Positions 35,201-38,245 of a DNA stretch of 38,245 bases are shown here, piece after piece. A model generated the notes under the pieces. The model was not told the origin of the DNA, did no database searches, and saw only the letters and a list, made by a program, of their open reading frames with translations. The stretch comes from a virus. Position numbers and translations under genes: made by a program. The stretch spans positions 1 to 38,245 of IMG/VR virus record IMGVR_UViG_3300025435_000045. One strand, written 5' to 3'. Position 1 is the first letter of the stretch. The number at the start of each line of letters is the position of its first letter.

Positions 35201-37277
35201 TACTGCCACTTATGCAACACAGACCACCGTTGCTACTAATGCAACAAGTGCTAATAACTATGCTGGTGCCATGGCCAACGCAGCAAATGCTGTTGCTGCA
35301 ACAAAGGTTGCATCTGTTACCGGTACATCTGGTCAAATCTTTAGTTCTGGTGGTACAACACCTACAATCAACCTAATTTCTACTGGCGTTACTTCCACCA
35401 CATACGGTGGTTCTACACAGATTCCAGTAATTGCTGTTGATACTTATGGTCGTTTGACATCTGCCGCAAATGTTACTGTTCAAGGTATGGATTATCCATA
35501 TGTCAATACTTCCGTTGCCGCGGCCAATAACTGGGCAAATACAAAATTATCAAATACAAGTGGTGTTGTATTTAACGGTAATATAACATACACTGGTTAT
35601 GTTACTGCTAATAACGGTCTATATTCAGGAAATAATTTCACCGGTTCATTTACAGATGGTATTGTTGTTGATTATGTAACAGGCAATGGTCGTATCAGTG
35701 TCGGTACATCCGATGGCCTACAATTCTTTGCTGGTGGTGTTGGTACAAACATTCTTATGTCTTTGACACCATCTGGTTACATTGGTCTTGGTACAGCAAA
35801 TCCTGCATATCCAGTTCAAATTATTACAGGTGGTGCTACATCAACCACACTTGCCGGTGCTATCTTTGATGCTGAAGGTACATCAAACTTTACAACTCAG
35901 TTGAATATCCGCAACGCAACAAACGGTGTTGGTTCTTCATCTGACTTGGTTGCAACTGCTGATAACGGTACAGATACTACAAACTTTATTGACGTTGGTA
36001 TCAATAGTTCCGGATATAATCAGGCAGGTTGGACAATCAACGGCGCAGGTGATGGATATGTTTATACATCCGACGGTGCTCTATCAATTGGTACCGCAAA
36101 CACTTCCGTAACGAACAAATACATTTCATTCTTCGTTCGTGGTACTTTAGCATCAAACGAAGCTATGCGTATTCAGGATTCTGTTGGTGGTGCCAATGTT
36201 GGTATTGGCACAACAAATCCACAGTATAAGTTGGATGTTGCTGGTACCGCAAACATAGCAAACGTATTGGTTGTCAATGGCGTAAATGTTGTTCCATCGT
36301 TTGCTTCAACCAATAACTGGTCTAATGTTTATTCTAATACCGTTGGTGTTAATGCAAACAACTGGTCTAATGTTTATGCTAACCAGGTTGGTACTAATGC
36401 CAATACTTACGCCTCCAGTGTTGGCGTAAATGCCAATACATGGGCCAACTCTAAAGTTTATTCAATAACAAGCAATAGCACTTCAAGAGTTTGGGCAAAT
36501 ACTATTACAACCAGCGGTTATCAAAATGTTTATATTGACCTTGCTACATCGGGTGTTACAGCAACCACATATGGTGGTGCTTCTGCAATTCCTGTTATCA
36601 CAATTGATGCCTATGGTCGTGTTACTGCGGCAGCAAACCAATCAGTTACAAGTGGTGGTGTTACTTCACTGTCACAAGGCACCGGTCTTTCATTCAGTGC
36701 CAATCCTATTACCACAACCGGTACAATTTCACTTGCGTCTGGTATTGTTACTGCACAGGCATGGACAGGTGGTATTTCTGCAATAACAACAGATACTTAT
36801 GGTCGTGTAACATCGGTTACTGCTTCTGCTGGTTATCTTACATCTGCCGTAACGTCTCTTTCACAAGGCACAGGTCTTTCATTCAGTGCCAATCCTATTA
36901 CCACAACCGGTACAATTTCTATTGATTATACCACATTCAATGCTGGAACACCTGCACAGTCAATGACAGTTACCTCATTGTCCGATTCTTCCGGTACAAT
37001 TTCGTGGGATGCCTCGACATCAAGAATGGCAACTGTTACAATGTCTGGTACCGGTAGAACTATGGCAAATCCAACCAACTTAAAGGCTGGATCCTATATA
37101 TTAATAATAAAGCAAGATGCTACAGGTTCAAGAACCATCACCACATGGGGTTCAGTATTCAAGTGGCCTGCCGCAGTAGCACCAGTATTATCAACAACCG
37201 CATCCACTACCGATGTATTCTCCTTCTGGTGTGATGGTACTAACTTGTATGGTACATACATTCCAGATTGTAGATAA
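32280..37277 (+). CDS. Giant tail fibre protein 4 (1665 residues)
   Basis: GTG start chosen because it directly follows the strong ribosome-binding site and gives the typical fibre start MSNKEFIVRNGLVVTANANI. Residues about 30-390 and 755-1010 are Asn/Ala/Tyr/Gly repeat rods (NNYAGVMANSSNGYAY, GNAYVNLSTSAAN). Between them (about 393-755) is a large globular domain with NGWAYYMNGQRYVCYGAR, MFHLDDKRF and GIQGGLPNTEFFHLTASEYG. Later modules include TYGGSTQIPVIAVDTYGRLT, duplicated as TYGGASAIPVITIDAYGRVT, GIGTTNPQYKLDVAGTANI, and a 59-base DNA repeat. The last 105 residues (ISWDASTSRMATVTM, FKWPAAVAPVLS, SFWCDGTNLYGTY) are paralogous to the end of fibre 1. It is the longest fibre in the window and probably the long host-binding fibre. 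Confidence 0.85.
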   Translation: MSNKEFIVRNGLVVTANANITNPTLLVAGQNVLASIISANNYAGYMANSSNVYVDTSTNAANNYAGVMANGAGTIANAAFGHSNTTYAAVNSAFGVINASFGSANTVGGYANTAGSLANQAGVIANAAFGSSNTAGSYANTAGGNANQAGVIANASFTIANGAYDHSNNISISANNWANTVGAAGNVYVNTATQSANNYAGVMANASNAWANTTGVSGNNYAGLMANSSNGYAYTIGISGNAYANFVGAAANAYSGSIGVNANAYANTVAIASNNYTNVAVAAVNAYVNLSTSASNTWSNTVGASGNAYVNLSTSSANNYAGAMANAVNAYTASSYTVKGAYDVANAAFGIANAGYVSGNANYVLTNTVFGIVNTVYGISNVAASTSANTTYDLQMRGFVKASDTSISVGGYQNNTFTLSNTNNGWAYYMNGQRYVCYGARTANLAISAPAANGNYWVSINNDTNGTLTVSTTAWNMNDPTTVPVAFIQYNSYTSPMFHLDDKRFLSSSTTTLDYYLHTVLGTRATTVGALSGYTVGGTSNANNLISVSTTILQEESLTKTQSALNVTGVASNNYITYYRLSSGPDVWTWGYSDMPYYHDGGIIQWDNNGTLTTGTNNKYYNSYLLFTTYQGAGRFIFVNGRGSFNSSAEAQLEDITTWDWSSLQGVEYVFAYQLTWKALNSLNTSGKAQLAVAPRALNITTAPSASIPTNPAHNSLAGIQGGLPNTEFFHLTASEYGTLQANIGVAAFNLVNTVFGGANALGAQDNVAFNVTNAAFGVANAAYNNANVGLAASNAYSNTVGISGNAYVNLSTSAANAYAITIGASGNAYANFVGTAGNAYVNFATIAANGYSNTIAIAANNYTNASTTSANNYAGAMANAANGYTATSAGSANNFAGSMANSSNSWANQVAVYANSYANTIAVAANNYAGFMANSSNSYAISVGDAANANAQVGHASANNYAGVMANSANAYATATYATQTTVATNATSANNYAGAMANAANAVAATKVASVTGTSGQIFSSGGTTPTINLISTGVTSTTYGGSTQIPVIAVDTYGRLTSAANVTVQGMDYPYVNTSVAAANNWANTKLSNTSGVVFNGNITYTGYVTANNGLYSGNNFTGSFTDGIVVDYVTGNGRISVGTSDGLQFFAGGVGTNILMSLTPSGYIGLGTANPAYPVQIITGGATSTTLAGAIFDAEGTSNFTTQLNIRNATNGVGSSSDLVATADNGTDTTNFIDVGINSSGYNQAGWTINGAGDGYVYTSDGALSIGTANTSVTNKYISFFVRGTLASNEAMRIQDSVGGANVGIGTTNPQYKLDVAGTANIANVLVVNGVNVVPSFASTNNWSNVYSNTVGVNANNWSNVYANQVGTNANTYASSVGVNANTWANSKVYSITSNSTSRVWANTITTSGYQNVYIDLATSGVTATTYGGASAIPVITIDAYGRVTAAANQSVTSGGVTSLSQGTGLSFSANPITTTGTISLASGIVTAQAWTGGISAITTDTYGRVTSVTASAGYLTSAVTSLSQGTGLSFSANPITTTGTISIDYTTFNAGTPAQSMTVTSLSDSSGTISWDASTSRMATVTMSGTGRTMANPTNLKAGSYILIIKQDATGSRTITTWGSVFKWPAAVAPVLSTTASTTDVFSFWCDGTNLYGTYIPDCR
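36672..36919 (+). repeat. 59-base direct repeat near the end of fibre 4
   Basis: The sequence at 36672-36730 recurs at 36861-36919 with a single difference (accggt versus acaggt). Both encode SQGTGLSFSANPITTTGTIS. The offset of 189 bases preserves the frame. Confidence 0.93.
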
Positions 37278-37280
37278 ATA
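37273..37280 (+). promoter_or_regulatory. Late-promoter-like GATAAATA before the collagen-like gene
   Basis: GATAAATA, fitting NATAAATA, overlaps the fibre 4 stop codon. A start near 37286 would give a short leader containing ACGAGG (37295-37300) before the ATG at 37308. Confidence 0.5.
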
Positions 37281-37307
37281 TAGAGAGAACTCCAACGAGG
37301 TAAATGA

Positions 37308-38245
37308 ATGTTTCTTGTTCCTATTTTGAGACCTACAAAGATTGTTACGCTATCAGCAGCGACTAACAATGTAAATCTCTATACGCAGGCAGGAAGTCCT
37401 GCTTATCCTCTGAATCTTCTTTGTTTCATTAATGCTAATATTGGTAGTTCATCAACAGCATCGGCAGCATTCCAAACAGGATCATCTTGGAAAGGCGGTT
37501 CACTTCTTTATATTAAAAATGCTGCGGTTATTACTGGTGGAACCGGAGCACCAGTAATAACCGCAGGCACTATAGGAACCACTGGTACGGCAGGAGCACC
37601 AGGAACTACAGGAACTACAGGCACTATAGGAACCACTGGTACGGCAGGAGCACCAGGAACCGCAGGCACTATAGGAACCACTGGTACGGCAGGAGCACCA
37701 GGAACCGCAGGCACTACAGGCACTATAGGAACCACTGGTACGGCAGGAGCACCAGGTTCAGGCGGCGCCGGTGGGAATGGCGCTGGCCTCAGCTCGCCAG
37801 GGCCCTGGGCGACGCCGATGAACAATGCAACATCAGGACAACCAGGAGGAACCGGTCAACCAGGAGGCACAGGTGGTACAGGTGGAACCGGTGGCCCAGG
37901 ATCAGCAGCACAACCAGGAGGTGCAGGTGGAACCGGTGGCCCAGGATCAGCAGCACAACCAGGAGGTGCAGGTGGTACAGGTGGAACCGGTGGCCCAGGA
38001 TCAGCAGCACAACCAGGAGGCACAGGCGGAACCGGTGGCCTAGGAGGAACCGGTCAATCAGGAGGAATTTCTATAAATTCTGACACCGTTTCAGGTATTA
38101 AAATTCTTTTAAATAATTTAGGAAGCATTATAGGCGGAACAGGAGGTCAAGGAGGAACCGGTGGCCCAGGAGGTCCAGGCGGAACAGCAGGTTCAGTAGG
38201 ATCTGGAGGAACCGGTGGCCCAGGAGGTCCAGGCGGAACAGCAGG
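37308..38245 (+). CDS. Glycine-rich collagen-like tail adhesin, 3' truncated
   Basis: The frame from ATG 37308 stays open to the window edge (312 codons and still open); an ATG at 37304 gives only 21 codons. Residues 1-85 (ILRPTKIVTLSAATNNVNLY, PLNLLCFINANIG, SSWKGGSLLYIKNAAVITGG) resemble the N-terminal domain of glycine-rich phage tail proteins. Residues about 86-150 are Gly-X-Y collagen-like triplets (GTTGTAGAPGTAGTIG), then a short odd segment (LSSPGPWATPMNN), then Gly-Gly-X repeats (GGTGGPGSAAQPGGAGGTGG), a second non-repetitive insert (ISINSDTVSGIKILLNNLG) and more GGTGGPGGPGG. This fits a trimeric collagen-like stem or a polyglycine-type receptor-binding protein such as gp38-like adhesins. 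The C-terminus, which would decide, is beyond the window. Confidence 0.83.
   Translation, partial: MFLVPILRPTKIVTLSAATNNVNLYTQAGSPAYPLNLLCFINANIGSSSTASAAFQTGSSWKGGSLLYIKNAAVITGGTGAPVITAGTIGTTGTAGAPGTTGTTGTIGTTGTAGAPGTAGTIGTTGTAGAPGTAGTTGTIGTTGTAGAPGSGGAGGNGAGLSSPGPWATPMNNATSGQPGGTGQPGGTGGTGGTGGPGSAAQPGGAGGTGGPGSAAQPGGAGGTGGTGGPGSAAQPGGTGGTGGLGGTGQSGGISINSDTVSGIKILLNNLGSIIGGTGGQGGTGGPGGPGGTAGSVGSGGTGGPGGPGGTA
37564..37755 (+). repeat. Collagen-coding tandem repeats, block A
   Basis: About four near-identical units of roughly 36-40 bases (starting near 37564, 37620, 37665 and 37719) encode Gly-X-Y triplets (GTIGTTGTAGAPG). Spacings of 45-56 bases are multiples of nine or nearly so, keeping the triplet phase. 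Confidence 0.85.
37881..38020 (+). repeat. Glycine-rich tandem repeats, block B
   Basis: A 41-base sequence encoding GGTGGPGSAAQPG occurs three times, starting at 37881, 37926 and 37980, with no difference seen by eye. Spacings are 45 and 54 bases. Confidence 0.9.

Noticed and set aside
37508-37825. Minus-strand Pro/Val-rich open frame
   Set aside because: It is the reverse complement of the Gly-X-Y repeats of the plus-strand collagen-like gene, whose N-terminal domain and ribosome-binding site support the plus strand.
37825-38043. Plus-strand 72-codon open frame rich in Gln/Glu/Val
   Set aside because: It is an out-of-frame reading of the glycine-rich repeats within the collagen-like gene.

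Overview
This window is part of the virion-structure region of a T4-like contractile-tailed phage (myovirus) with AT-rich DNA (roughly 37-38% GC by eye). The evidence is the set of recognisable T4 baseplate proteins: gp32 (C-terminus), gp48, gp54, gp26, gp4, gp53, gp27, a gp5-type spike, gp25, gp6 and gp8. The DUF4815 giant protein, the Asn/Ala/Tyr-repeat tail fibres and the small BppU-like protein look more like marine or freshwater T4-like phages (cyanophage/pelagiphage type) than coliphages. The host cannot be read from the window. No tRNA, integrase, insertion sequence or CRISPR was seen.

Layout. (1) Positions 1-379, + strand: end of the ssDNA-binding protein gene, closed by a strong terminator. 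(2) Positions 6090-433, - strand: a tightly packed late operon reading gp48, gp54, gp26, a small gp51-position ORF, then a 1124-residue protein with three apparent peptidoglycan-hydrolase domains. A CATAAATA late-promoter-like box at 6116-6123 sits in front of it. The gp26/small-ORF junction carries a T TTT TTT slippery run exactly placed for a -1 frameshift. (3) Positions 6121-17921, + strand: gp4 head completion, a conserved unknown, gp53, gp27-like hub, a 463-residue protein with a possible gp5 OB-fold, the gp5-type spike, gp25, gp6, a gp7-position protein and gp8. (4) Positions 17938-25433: a 2170-residue DUF4815 baseplate/fibre-attachment protein, a hexapeptide-repeat beta-helix protein and a short coiled-coil protein. 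(5) Positions 25434-37277: a tail-fibre cassette with four repeat-built fibre proteins (859, 376, 607 and 1665 residues) interspersed with three small accessory genes. (6) Position 37308 to the window end: a glycine-rich collagen-like adhesin, cut by the window edge.

How it fits together. The minus operon supplies the tube cap/initiator, a hub-assembly chaperone candidate and a lysin. The plus operon supplies the hub, spike and wedge, then the fibres that attach to them. T4 gp5 (OB-fold + lysozyme + beta-helix in one chain) appears to be dispersed here: the beta-helix and a possible OB-fold are in separate adjacent genes, neither has a lysozyme domain, and the only lytic domains in the window are on the opposite-strand 1124-residue protein. 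Late-promoter-like NATAAATA boxes lie in short intergenic gaps before gp8, the 1665-residue fibre and the collagen-like gene, and before the minus operon.
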